Shown here in pieces: positions 18,019 through 26,478 of a DNA stretch of 64,000 bases. This DNA is from Tahibacter amnicola. Lineage in GTDB: Bacteria > Pseudomonadota > Gammaproteobacteria > Xanthomonadales > Rhodanobacteraceae. Within the stretch, counting starts at the first letter, position 1, and the number at the start of each line of letters is the position of its first letter. The DNA lies in contig NZ_CP104694.1 in NCBI RefSeq assembly GCF_025398735.1, positions 1,761,001-1,825,000 on the forward strand, read 5' to 3'. A program made the position numbers and the translations under genes. The notes beneath the pieces are model-generated. The model was not told the DNA's origin and searched no databases. It saw only the letters and a program-made list of their open reading frames with translations.

Positions 18019-18621
18019 ATGCTGACCGTCCATGGCATGAAAGCATCGGGCAATTGCTACAAAGTGCAATTGTTGCTAGAGCTGCTCGGCCAGCCCTTCC
18101 GCTGGAATGAGATCGATACGCTGGCCGGCGAAACCCGTACGCCGCAATTCCTGAGCAAGAATGCCAACGGCAAGGTGCCGTTGCTGGAACTGGCAGACGG
18201 CCGCTGCCTGCCCGAATCCAACGCGATCCTCTGCTATCTCGCCGAAGGTTCGCCGTTCCTGCCGGACGACCGCTGGGAACGCGCACAGGCGCTGCAATGG
18301 ATGTTCTTCGAGCAATACAGCCACGAGCCGTACGTCGCCGTCGCGCGCTACATCTGCAAGTTCCTGCCGGCCGATCACGCGCGCCGCGCCGATCTGGACC
18401 GGCTGCGCGAGCGGGGATACCAGGCACTGGACGTGATGGAACGCCATCTTGCGGCGCAACCGTATTTTGCCGGTGGACGGTTCACGGTCGCCGACATCGC
18501 CTTGTACGCCTATACGCATGCCGCCGCGGACGGCGGATTCGACCTTGCCCGCTACGCCGCGATCGGGCAGTGGCTGCAGCGCGTAAGCGCGCAGCCACGC
18601 TTCGTCCCACAGGGCGCTTGA
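18019..18621 (+). CDS. Glutathione S-transferase family protein
   Basis: 200 residues from ATG 18019. N-terminal thioredoxin fold with MLTVHGMKASGNCYKVQLLLELLG and the cis-Pro/ESNAILCYLAEGSPFLP segment (NGKVPLLEL...LPESNAIL) that binds the glutathione gamma-glutamyl group. The C-terminal all-helical domain ends with GGRFTVADIALYAYTHAA, the conserved N-capping box of GSTs. Probably cytosolic detoxification or a dehalogenase/isomerase-like role. It precedes the fused E1 gene by about 95 bases on the same strand. Confidence 0.9.
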   Translation: MLTVHGMKASGNCYKVQLLLELLGQPFRWNEIDTLAGETRTPQFLSKNANGKVPLLELADGRCLPESNAILCYLAEGSPFLPDDRWERAQALQWMFFEQYSHEPYVAVARYICKFLPADHARRADLDRLRERGYQALDVMERHLAAQPYFAGGRFTVADIALYAYTHAAADGGFDLARYAAIGQWLQRVSAQPRFVPQGA

Positions 18622-18716
18622 CCGGTCGGAAGAGTCCGTCGCATCGCCAACACCGAATTTCCTTTCCACACCGCGCCACGGTGACTCTCACCGACGCGAA
18701 TCAGCCGAGCCAAGCC

Positions 18717-20981
18717 ATGTCTGCCGTCGCCCCGATTCCCGCCCGCCATAAAAACGTCAACCGCGCCGAAGTCTGCGACCAGAATTTCCAGGAGTTCGTG
18801 CGCGACTGGCACGGCACCGTGCACGCCCGTCCCGCAGCGGACGCGCCGGTGCTGCCGGGCAGCCTGTGCAATGCCACGGATTTCCAGCAATTGCTGGAGT
18901 CGCAACTGGTCAGCCGCCATCTGGACCTGATGGCCCGCGTGCTGCGCGTGAAGAACAAAGTGTTCTACACCATCGGTTCGTCGGGCCATGAAGGCAATGC
19001 CATGGTTGCGCGCCTGACGCGTCACACCGACCCGGCCTTCCTCCACTACCGTTCCGGCGGCTTCATGGCCGAGCGGTTCCGCAAGCTGCCGGGCATGGAT
19101 CCGATCATGGATTCGGCCCTGTCGTTCGCCGCGAGCAAGGACGATCCGGCCTCGGGTGGTCGCCACAAAGTGTGGGGATCAAAGCCGCTCTGGGTGCTGC
19201 CGCAGACATCCACCATCGCCTCGCACCTGCCCAAGGCGCTGGGCACGGCGGTCGCGATCGAACAGGCACGCCGCATCGGCCACACGCTGCCGGTGCCGGA
19301 AGATTCAATCACGATCTGCTCCTTCGGCGATGCCTCGGCCAATCACGCCACCGCGCAGACGGCGTTCAACGCCGCCGGCTGGACCGCCTACCAGAAGCTG
19401 CCGGCGCCTGTGCTTTTCGTGTGCGAAGACAACGGCATCGGCATTTCGGTGAAGACGCCTACGGACTGGATCAGCGCCAGTTTCAGCCAGCGCCGTGACC
19501 TGGATTACTTCTACGCCAATGGCCTGGATATCGCCGAGGGTTACGAGCAGGTCGCCCGCGCGGTGTACCACTGCCGCACGACACGTCGCCCGACCTTCCT
19601 GCACCTGCGCACTACGCGCATCATGGGCCACGCCGGTACCGACTTCGAAATCGAATGGCGTAGCGTGGAAGAACTGATGGCCGTGGAGGCCACTGATCCG
19701 CTGCTGCGCTCCGCGCACATCGCGCTGGCATCGGGCCTCTACACCAAGGAAACCCTGCTTGCGCTGTACGAAGGCACGCGCCAGAAGTGCTTCGCCGCGG
19801 CGGAAGAGGCCGACCGTCGCCCGAAACTGACCGATCTCGCCGAAGTGATCGCGCCACTCGCGCCCTATCACCCGGACGCCGTGAATGCGGAAGCCCGGCG
19901 CACGGATTTTGCGGACCGTCGTGCAGCGGTCTTTGGTGGCGACGAAAAGCTGCCAGAGAAACTGGCGCCACGTCACCTCGCCATCCAGATCAACAATGCC
20001 TTGCACGACCTGTTCTGCAAGTATCCCGAAGCCCTGCTGTTTGGCGAGGACGTGGCCCAGAAGGGTGGCGTGTACACCGTCACCAAGGGGCTGCACAAGG
20101 CTTTCAAGAGCCAGCGCGTGTTCAACACGCTGCTCGACGAGACCATGATCCTGGGCCTGGCGCAGGGGTATGCCAACATGGGCATGCTGCCGGTGCCCGA
20201 GATCCAGTACCTGGCCTATTTCCACAATGCCTGCGACCAGATCCGTGGCGAAGCCTGCTCGCTGCAGTTCTTCTCCAACGGCCAGTACCGCAACCCGATG
20301 GTCATGCGCATTGCCTCGCTGGGCTACCAGCGCGGATTCGGCGGTCACTTCCACAACGACACCTCGATCACCGCCCTGCGCGACATCCCGGGCCTGGTCG
20401 TCGGTTGCCCCAGCCGCGGCGACGACGCGGCGATGATGCTGCGCACCCTGATGGCGCTGGCAAAGGTGGACGGTCGCGTATGCGCCTTCCTCGAGCCGAT
20501 CGCGCTGTACATGACCAAGGATCTGTACGAAGCCGGTGACGGCCAGTGGCTGACCAGCTATCCGGCGCCTGACCAGTACATTCCCCTGGGCGAGGAACGC
20601 ACCTATTCGCCGGAAGCGACGGACCTGGTGATCTTCTGCTACGGCAACACCGTGCCGATGAGTCTTCGTGCTGCACGCGCCCTGGAAGCCAGGCGCGGCT
20701 GGAAGGTGCGTGTGGTAGACCTGCGCTGGCTGCAGCCGCTCAATGAATCGGCCATTGCACGTCACGCCGCCGATTGCGCGCGCATCCTCGTGGTGGACGA
20801 GGGCCGTCGCTCGGCCGGCGTGGGCGAGGGCATCTTTACCGCGATCGTCGAGGGTGGGCAGGGTGCCAAGCCGCAGAAGCGCGTGGTCGGTGTCGACACC
20901 TATACCCCGCTTGCGGGCGCGGCCTTCCTGGTGCTGCCCAGCGACGAAGACATCATTGCCGCGGCGGAATCGCTGGCCTGA
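18717..20981 (+). CDS. 2-oxoacid (2-oxoisovalerate-type) dehydrogenase E1, fused alpha and beta subunits
   Basis: About 754 residues from ATG 18717 (GTG at 18681 is an alternative). The N-terminal half is E1 alpha: HYRSGGFMAERFRKLPG and the thiamine-diphosphate motif from SFGDASANHATAQ to CEDNGIGIS. The C-terminal half is E1 beta, from about residue 415: LFGEDVAQKGGVYTVTKGL, VFNTLLDETMILGLAQGYA, RGGFGGHFHNDTS-type loop and the transketolase C-terminal ICYGN/VVDEGRRSAGVGEGI. Fused E1 chains occur in Bacteroidetes and some Proteobacteria. E2 and E3 are not nearby, so partners must be encoded elsewhere. A strong terminator follows. Confidence 0.9.
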   Translation: MSAVAPIPARHKNVNRAEVCDQNFQEFVRDWHGTVHARPAADAPVLPGSLCNATDFQQLLESQLVSRHLDLMARVLRVKNKVFYTIGSSGHEGNAMVARLTRHTDPAFLHYRSGGFMAERFRKLPGMDPIMDSALSFAASKDDPASGGRHKVWGSKPLWVLPQTSTIASHLPKALGTAVAIEQARRIGHTLPVPEDSITICSFGDASANHATAQTAFNAAGWTAYQKLPAPVLFVCEDNGIGISVKTPTDWISASFSQRRDLDYFYANGLDIAEGYEQVARAVYHCRTTRRPTFLHLRTTRIMGHAGTDFEIEWRSVEELMAVEATDPLLRSAHIALASGLYTKETLLALYEGTRQKCFAAAEEADRRPKLTDLAEVIAPLAPYHPDAVNAEARRTDFADRRAAVFGGDEKLPEKLAPRHLAIQINNALHDLFCKYPEALLFGEDVAQKGGVYTVTKGLHKAFKSQRVFNTLLDETMILGLAQGYANMGMLPVPEIQYLAYFHNACDQIRGEACSLQFFSNGQYRNPMVMRIASLGYQRGFGGHFHNDTSITALRDIPGLVVGCPSRGDDAAMMLRTLMALAKVDGRVCAFLEPIALYMTKDLYEAGDGQWLTSYPAPDQYIPLGEERTYSPEATDLVIFCYGNTVPMSLRAARALEARRGWKVRVVDLRWLQPLNESAIARHAADCARILVVDEGRRSAGVGEGIFTAIVEGGQGAKPQKRVVGVDTYTPLAGAAFLVLPSDEDIIAAAESLA

Positions 20982-20990
20982 TCCTGCTTC

Positions 20991-21017
20991 CCCCGGCGAC
21001 GCACACCGTCGCCGGGG
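20991..21017 (+). terminator. Hairpin terminator between the E1 gene and the TetR gene
   Basis: CCCCGGCGAC-GCACACC-GTCGCCGGGG, a perfect 10-bp stem 9 bases after the E1 stop, followed by CCTTCCTC. Placed between two convergent genes, it may serve both. Confidence 0.8.
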
Positions 21018-21087
21018 CCTTCCTCATGCTGCCGCGCCAGCCATCGCGCGGCTTCCCGTGCCGGCCGCCTGAGCCTGGCCACACTTG

Positions 21088-21666
21088 CTATGCCCGTAGC
21101 GACTCGACGATGCCGTCGACAAAGCTGTTCAGGGTTTTCCTGCTGTGGTCCAGCTTCACCATGACCAGCAGCCCCTGATAGTTGAGCAGAAGGTGCCGCG
21201 CCAGCACCGCCGCGCTGCGGCCGGCGCGGACCAGTCCCATCCTCTGGGCCTTCTTGATCAACCGTTCAAATTCCACCTCGAACGCCTGCATGCCTTTGAT
21301 GACCTTGTCCCGGGTGCGTTCGTCCAGATTGCCGATCTCCACCGCCGTATTGGTCAGCAGGCAGCCGCGGCAGTCACCGAGCTTGTGCACATAGGTGGAT
21401 ACGAACAGCGCACGGATGTCCTCGATCGGATCGTCGCCGGACAGGAACTGGCGGATCCGCTTCGTCACGATGTGCTCGATGTAGTAGTCGAGCGCGGTGA
21501 GAAACAGCTCGTGCTTGTTGCCGAACGTGTTGTACAGGCTGCCGGCCTTCAGTCCGGTAACGGCTTCCAGATCTTTTATCGACGTCGCCTCGTAGCCGCG
21601 ACGGCGAAACACATGCATGACCTCCCGGGTGGTTTCGGCGATGTCAAAGCTCTTCTCTCTGGCCAT
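21088..21666 (-). CDS. TetR/AcrR family transcriptional regulator, divergent from the PKS cluster
   Basis: 192 residues from ATG at 21666. The N-terminal HTH reads TTREVMHVFRRRGYEATSIKDLEAVTGLKAGSLYNTFGNKHELFLTAL, with the SLYNTFGNKHEL recognition helix of the NemR/AcrR-like group. The C-terminal domain carries GDCRGCLLTNTAVEIGNLDERTRDKV, whose Cys may sense an electrophile or thiol-reactive ligand, as in NemR-type members. It is transcribed away from the megasynthase and is the obvious local regulator. The DNA just upstream has an imperfect CGTCC/GGACG inverted repeat (about 21699-21715) that could allow autoregulation. Confidence 0.9.
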   Translation of the reverse strand: MAREKSFDIAETTREVMHVFRRRGYEATSIKDLEAVTGLKAGSLYNTFGNKHELFLTALDYYIEHIVTKRIRQFLSGDDPIEDIRALFVSTYVHKLGDCRGCLLTNTAVEIGNLDERTRDKVIKGMQAFEVEFERLIKKAQRMGLVRAGRSAAVLARHLLLNYQGLLVMVKLDHSRKTLNSFVDGIVESLRA

Positions 21667-22124
21667 TGGACTTCTCAGTGGTCGTGCGCTCGTCCACTAA
21701 CCGGACGACGGTGCGCGGGATGGTCAGCCCGGGCCTCCCTGCACACTGGGTCGGCCCCCCTGGCCGACGCTGGTATCCCAACCCTTTGCCATTTCGATTG
21801 CAAGTGGTTCTGTGCATATGCGTGGCCAACAATCGTTTCGCAGTTCCGCCCGGGAAAGTGTCGCGGGATCTGAGACGTCAAATGCTTTCAATACCCCCGC
21901 TGCAGATCCGTGTTCCCCTTCCGGTCTAGTCCCCTGTGGCGCTTTCGTCACGAAGTTGTCCAACACTCACGCAACGTGGCCATATCTGTCGCTTCCCTGT
22001 TGCGAGAAACGTTAACTAGTTCCCTTCGCTACATATTCCGTAAAAGTTCCGTGAATGAATTTGCCTAGTTAGTGCGCTCTAAAAGGCCACTTTCGTTGCA
22101 ATAGATAGCAAAATGTCATTATTT

Positions 22125-22154
22125 TTGAACGGTCGACCAAATAATGTGTATGCT
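22125..22154 (+). promoter_or_regulatory. Predicted megasynthase promoter with palindromic operator in the spacer
   Basis: TTGAAC (22125-22130) and TATGCT (22149-22154) are separated by 18 bases, a good sigma-70-like arrangement. The spacer begins with GGTCGACC (22131-22138), a perfect 8-bp palindrome of the CGGTC type often bound by AcrR/NemR-like TetR regulators. A repressor bound there would cover the promoter. Assignment to the adjacent TetR protein is inference from position and motif style. Confidence 0.6.
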
Positions 22155-22210
22155 ACGGTTCCTGGAAGGTCGATCCGGTCGCGTGTGCAAGGTGCGGTCA
22201 TCGGCGTTTC

Positions 22211-22226
22211 TTGAACGGTCGGCAAA
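22211..22226 (+). repeat. Second copy of the TTGAACGGTCG element
   Basis: TTGAACGGTCGGCAAA repeats the first element (TTGAACGGTCGACCAA, 22125-22140) 86 bases downstream, with 13 of 16 bases identical, including the first 11. It may be a second operator or a second promoter (-35 TTGAAC with CAATAT at 22236-22241, 19-base spacing). Confidence 0.55.
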
Positions 22227-22267
22227 CAGGCCGATCAATATGCGAAATAGTTCTCTTTTCTCGTTCT

Positions 22268-22290
22268 CACCCCGTGCGTCGCACGGGGTG
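22268..22290 (+). promoter_or_regulatory. Leader hairpin upstream of the megasynthase start
   Basis: CACCCCGTGC-GTC-GCACGGGGTG, a perfect 10-bp stem with a 3-base loop, 75 bases before the ATG at 22366. It would lie in the 5' leader of the mRNA. No U run follows directly, so it may act as an attenuator partner, an mRNA-stabilising stem or an RNA-binding site. Confidence 0.5.
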
Positions 22291-22365
22291 CAGGGAAGTG
22301 TTTCTCTCAAGTTGTCCGGGACGCAGTGGGCGCCCTGGATCGGGCAACCAGAAAGGTTTACCTCG

Positions 22366-25300
22366 ATGAACACAGTACGGAAAAGCAAGAGTCGGACGGA
22401 TGCAGCAGGTTCTTCGGAAAAGATCGCTGTTGTCGGCATCGGTTGCCGCTATCCGGGTGCGGAATCGCCGCGCCAACTATGGGAAAATATCCTTTCTGCA
22501 CGACGCGAGTTCCGCCGCATGCCGGATGTGCGTCTGCCGATCGCTGACTATCACGACGGCGACCGCACCACGCCGGACAAAACCTACGGCCTGCGCGCCG
22601 CGGTGATTGATGGCTACGAGTTCGACTGGGCCGGCCGACGGATTCCGAAAACCACCTATGACGCCACCGATCTCGCCCACTGGCTGGCGCTGGATACGGC
22701 GTTGCAGATGTTGTCGGATGCGGGTTACGACGCTTCCCGACTGCCCGGTGAAACCACGCAGGTCATCGTGGGAAATACACTGACCGGCGAATTCACGCGT
22801 TCCAATACCTTGCGTCTGCGCTGGCCGTATGTCCGGCGCGCGTTGCGCGCCTCGGCGGAAAACTGCGGCATGCCGGCATCGGCATTGCAGGCGCTCGAAG
22901 AAGACATGGAACTGGTCTTCAAGTCCGCCTTTGCGCCGGTCAACGAAGACACGCTTGCCGGCGGTCTTGCCAATACCATCGCCGGTCGCATCACCAACTA
23001 TCTCAATCTCAACGGCGGCGGCTATGTCGTGGACGGCGCCTGCTGTTCCTCGCTGATTGCCGTCTACAGCGGAGCCGTTGCCCTGGCGGCCGGTGAGGCC
23101 GACTTCGTGATCGCCGGCGGCGTCGACATCAGCCTCGACCCGTTCGAGCTGGTGGGATTTGCAAAGACCGGTGCGCTCTCGCCCACGCAGATGCGTGTCT
23201 ATGACAGCCGCGGCAACGGCTTCATTCCCGGTGAAGGCTGTGGCTTCGTCGGCCTCAAGCGCCTGGCCGACGCGCAGCGCGATGGCGACAAGATCTACGC
23301 CGTGCTCGACGGGTGGGGTATGTCGTCCGACGGACGCGGCGGCATCACTGCGCCGAGCATCAGCGGCCAGGCGATTGCGTTGGCCCGCGCCTACCAGTCC
23401 GTCGACCTCGACGCATCGCCCCTGGACTTCATCGAAGGGCATGGTACCGGCACCTCGCTGGGCGACAAAGTGGAATTGTCGGCCATATCGCGAACCGTCA
23501 CTGCCGAAGGTGATTCGGCGGTGCGGACCTGCGGCGTGACCTCCTTCAAGTCGATCGTCGGACACACCAAGGCGGCCGCCGGTATTGGTGCATTCATCAA
23601 AGGCGTCATGGCGGTCAACCAGCGCGTACTGCCGCCGACGGCCGGCTGCGAACAGCCGCACGACGTTTTCCAGGGTGACGGACGCGCGATCTATCCGCTG
23701 CTCCGCGGCGAAAAGCGCGCACCCGACGGCGCGATGCGCGCCGGTGTCTCGGCCATGGGATTCGGCGGCATCAACGTGCACGTCACGGTGACGGCGCCGC
23801 CCGCCGCGCCACAGTCGCACCTCGCGCCGACTATCGACGAGCGCGCCGTGATGAGCTCCTCGCAGGATTCCGAGCTCTTCGTGTTCGCGGCGATCGACGC
23901 CGCCGAACTGGGCGCCCAGGTACGCCGCGTGCGCGCCGAGGCCGTTGATATCAGCCTCGCCGAGCTGGCCGACCTGTCGGCCTCGCTTTGCGAACGCATC
24001 GAAGCGGGGCAGGCGTGGCGTGCCAGTGTCGTCGCCTCTTCTCACGACGATCTGCTCAGCAGCCTGGATCAGCTGATTCAGCGCATCAGTCAGGGCGGGC
24101 TGCGCCAGGGCGACATCGTGGTCGACCGGGAACACCGCTACACGCTGAGCAACAGCGCGCGAAGCGCAGATCTGGGATTCGTCTTTCCTGGCCAGGGCTC
24201 GCAGCAGCTGTGCATGGCGCGCAGCCTGATCGAGCGTTTCGATTGGGCGCGATCACTGGCCCAGCAAGCCGACGCCTGGGCAGCCGAAGTCGGCACGCCG
24301 GGGCTGCTCGATGCCATTTATCCCAATCTGAACCTGTACCCCTTCAAGGCCGAGCGGACGGTACTGGCCGAGACGCTCATGCAGACCCAGCTTGCGCAGC
24401 CGGCGATCGTGCTGGCATCGCTGCTGTGGCTGGAGCGGCTGCGCCGTCTGGGCGTCGAGCCGGCGGCGGTACTCGGTCACAGCCTGGGCGAGCTCACCGC
24501 CTTCCACGCGGCCGGTGCCTACGATGCGAAGGCCCTGATCCAGCTGGCCACGGTGCGTGGCCGCTGCATGGCCGAATCCGCCGAGCGCATCGGCGCGATG
24601 GCGAGTCTCGCCTGTGCGCTCGAGCGGGCGAACACGCTGGTTGCCGCCGCGTCCTCCCACGGATACCTGGTGGTTGCCAACGTCAACAGTCCCGAGCAGG
24701 TCGTCGTGTCGGGCGACACCAGCGCCATCGATGCGGTGGTGTCGCAGGCGCAGCAGCAGGGCATCAACGCCCGCCTGCTGCCCGTCAGCAATGCATTCCA
24801 TTCCGAGCTGATGAATCCAGCAGCCGAGCGGCTGCTGGCCCAGGCGCCGGTACCCGCATCGCCTCAGGCGCTGCGCGCCACGGTGTACTCGGCCTGCCTG
24901 GCCGGCACGGTCGACGACTCGGTCGCGTTGCCGCGCTATTTCGCCGATCAAATGCTCAAGCCAGTGCAGTTCGTGGCTGCGACGCGGGCATTGACCGGCC
25001 GTCACAAGCTGCTGGTCGAAGTCGGGCCGGGCAGGGTGCTCTCGAACCTGATCTCGCGCATCGACGGCGGTGACACGCTCTGCCTGCCGTTGGAAGGCGA
25101 AGCCGAGCGCCACGCCGACTTCCACTGGGCGCTGGCCTGTCTCCATGCCTATGGTGTTGCGGTTCGCTGGACGCAGCTCCACGCCAACCGGCTGGTCCGC
25201 CCGTTCGTGCCGGCTGCGCAGAAGCAGTTCATCGTCAATCCTTGCGAGCGGCCGCTCGCAGAGCCGGTTCCGCGCCTCGAGCCAGTCTTCGCGGCGGCGT

Positions 25301-26478
25301 CGCCGGTGGCTGTGGCAAGCAGCGGTGGTGATTCCATCGATAGCGCCATCGATCAGTTGCAGCGTTACCTCTCGGACCGTGGTCGCTTCATCGCGGAAGT
25401 CATGAAGGCGGACATCCGCCACTCCGGCACAGGTACCGCACCTGTGCCGGCGGCGTCGGCCGCGGTGTCCGCGAGCGGCAGCATCGTGGAGCGCCTGCTG
25501 GCGGCCACGCCTGCCGCGCCGGCCGCCTCCGTCACGAAAAGCGCCCCATCGACACCCGCCGTCGCGGCCGTTGCCACGCCGGCGGCGGCCACGGGCGGCG
25601 CGACGCGATCGGTGCTGGTGCGCCTTGCGGCGGAGCTGACCGGATTCGACGCGCAGCGCATCGCGTTGTCGATGCGCCCGGTCGATGACCTCAACCTCGA
25701 TTCCATCAAGGCGGGGAGCCTGGTCGGGCGCGCTGCCGTTGAACTGGGTATCGCCGGGCAGCTCGACGCCAGCGAGCTGGCTTCCCTCACGCTCGAAGAA
25801 ATTGCTGCTCGCATGGACGCCCTGGTCGGACCGCAGAGCATCGCCGTCACGGCGCCTGTCACCCACGCCAGCACGGCCTCGGCGATGCCGATCCTGCTCG
25901 ATGCCGTCGCGCAGATGACCGGCTTCGCCACCAACCGCCTGACGCCGAACCTGCGTCTGATCGACGACCTCAACATGGATTCGATCAAAGTCGGCGCGCT
26001 GCTGGCGGAGGTGGCCAGCCAGTGCGGTCTCGCCGGGCAGGTGGATGCGAGCGAACTGGCCGGCTCGACACTCGGCGAGATCGCGGCACGCATGGATGCG
26101 CTGGCCGGGCCGGCGCGTCCTGCGCCAGCGGCGTCGACGTCCGCTTCGGCACCGGCGGCCATGACTGTCCTGCGCGATGCCGTCGCGCAGATGACGGGCT
26201 TCGCCGCGGACCGGCTTACGCCGGAGCTGCGCCTGATCGACGACCTCAACATGGATTCGATCAAGGTCGGTGCCTTGCTCGCCGACGTTGCCACGCGGTG
26301 TGGACTGGCCGGAAAAGTGGATTCCGCCGAACTGGCGGGCGCCACGCTGGGCGAAATTGCTACTCGTCTCGACGCGCTGGCAACCCCGGCAACGCCGAAG
26401 TCCTCGGCGCCGGTGGTCGCGGCTGCGCCCCGATCGACCCGGCGCGCCTGCCATCCTGGGTGCGTGGTTTCGAGCTGA
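22366..26478 (+). CDS. Iterative type I polyketide synthase, first part: KS-AT-ACP-ACP-ACP
   Basis: 1370 residues from ATG 22366, chosen for the AGAAAGG ribosome-binding site and the start of homology just after it (IAVVGIGCRYPGAESPRQLWENIL). KS: catalytic Cys226 (VDGACCSSLIAV), His359 (EGHGTGT) and His400 (VGHTKAAAG). AT: VFPGQGSQQL near 605 and Ser706 (GHSLGE). Three tandem acyl carrier domains follow an Ala/Pro-rich linker; phosphopantetheine Ser at 1113, 1206 and 1298 in DDLN(L/M)DSIK. The set resembles enediyne PKSE and PUFA synthase (PfaA). After ACP3 the frame ends in 20-odd unrelated residues, while the KR portion continues in the -1 frame, so this is half of a split or frameshifted megasynthase. 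Confidence 0.88.
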   Translation: MNTVRKSKSRTDAAGSSEKIAVVGIGCRYPGAESPRQLWENILSARREFRRMPDVRLPIADYHDGDRTTPDKTYGLRAAVIDGYEFDWAGRRIPKTTYDATDLAHWLALDTALQMLSDAGYDASRLPGETTQVIVGNTLTGEFTRSNTLRLRWPYVRRALRASAENCGMPASALQALEEDMELVFKSAFAPVNEDTLAGGLANTIAGRITNYLNLNGGGYVVDGACCSSLIAVYSGAVALAAGEADFVIAGGVDISLDPFELVGFAKTGALSPTQMRVYDSRGNGFIPGEGCGFVGLKRLADAQRDGDKIYAVLDGWGMSSDGRGGITAPSISGQAIALARAYQSVDLDASPLDFIEGHGTGTSLGDKVELSAISRTVTAEGDSAVRTCGVTSFKSIVGHTKAAAGIGAFIKGVMAVNQRVLPPTAGCEQPHDVFQGDGRAIYPLLRGEKRAPDGAMRAGVSAMGFGGINVHVTVTAPPAAPQSHLAPTIDERAVMSSSQDSELFVFAAIDAAELGAQVRRVRAEAVDISLAELADLSASLCERIEAGQAWRASVVASSHDDLLSSLDQLIQRISQGGLRQGDIVVDREHRYTLSNSARSADLGFVFPGQGSQQLCMARSLIERFDWARSLAQQADAWAAEVGTPGLLDAIYPNLNLYPFKAERTVLAETLMQTQLAQPAIVLASLLWLERLRRLGVEPAAVLGHSLGELTAFHAAGAYDAKALIQLATVRGRCMAESAERIGAMASLACALERANTLVAAASSHGYLVVANVNSPEQVVVSGDTSAIDAVVSQAQQQGINARLLPVSNAFHSELMNPAAERLLAQAPVPASPQALRATVYSACLAGTVDDSVALPRYFADQMLKPVQFVAATRALTGRHKLLVEVGPGRVLSNLISRIDGGDTLCLPLEGEAERHADFHWALACLHAYGVAVRWTQLHANRLVRPFVPAAQKQFIVNPCERPLAEPVPRLEPVFAAASPVAVASSGGDSIDSAIDQLQRYLSDRGRFIAEVMKADIRHSGTGTAPVPAASAAVSASGSIVERLLAATPAAPAASVTKSAPSTPAVAAVATPAAATGGATRSVLVRLAAELTGFDAQRIALSMRPVDDLNLDSIKAGSLVGRAAVELGIAGQLDASELASLTLEEIAARMDALVGPQSIAVTAPVTHASTASAMPILLDAVAQMTGFATNRLTPNLRLIDDLNMDSIKVGALLAEVASQCGLAGQVDASELAGSTLGEIAARMDALAGPARPAPAASTSASAPAAMTVLRDAVAQMTGFAADRLTPELRLIDDLNMDSIKVGALLADVATRCGLAGKVDSAELAGATLGEIATRLDALATPATPKSSAPVVAAAPRSTRRACHPGCVVSS
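25890..26385 (+). repeat. Near-identical ACP2 and ACP3 coding repeats
   Basis: Two consecutive ~276-base units, roughly 25890-26100 and 26165-26385, are highly alike in DNA (GATGCCGTCGCGCAGATGAC, CTGATCGACGACCTCAACAT and ATGGATTCGATCAA recur). The first ACP, around 25620-25830, is clearly more divergent. This indicates a recent internal duplication or gene conversion of a carrier domain. Confidence 0.75.

Larger units (their letters stand above)
21667..22365. promoter_or_regulatory. 699-bp control region between the TetR gene and the megasynthase
   Basis: No gene is supported here. From about 21990 to 22150 the composition turns clearly AT-rich (GTTAAC, AACTAGTT, TAGTTAG, AATAATG), unlike the surrounding GC-rich genes. 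It contains two TTGAACGGTCG repeats, a sigma-70-like promoter and a leader hairpin, each listed separately. In-frame codons from 22144 to 22365 are open but contain the repeats and hairpin and lack protein homology, so they are treated as leader. Confidence 0.7.

Noticed and set aside
19305-20765. 486-codon open frame on the minus strand opposite the fused E1 gene
   Set aside because: Antisense shadow; no recognisable domain, and the plus strand matches E1 alpha/beta throughout.
22144-22365. Use of the upstream in-frame ATG (22144) as the synthase start
   Set aside because: The 74 extra codons contain the promoter's second repeat and the leader hairpin, lack homology and lack a good ribosome-binding site; ATG 22366 has AGAAAGG at proper distance.
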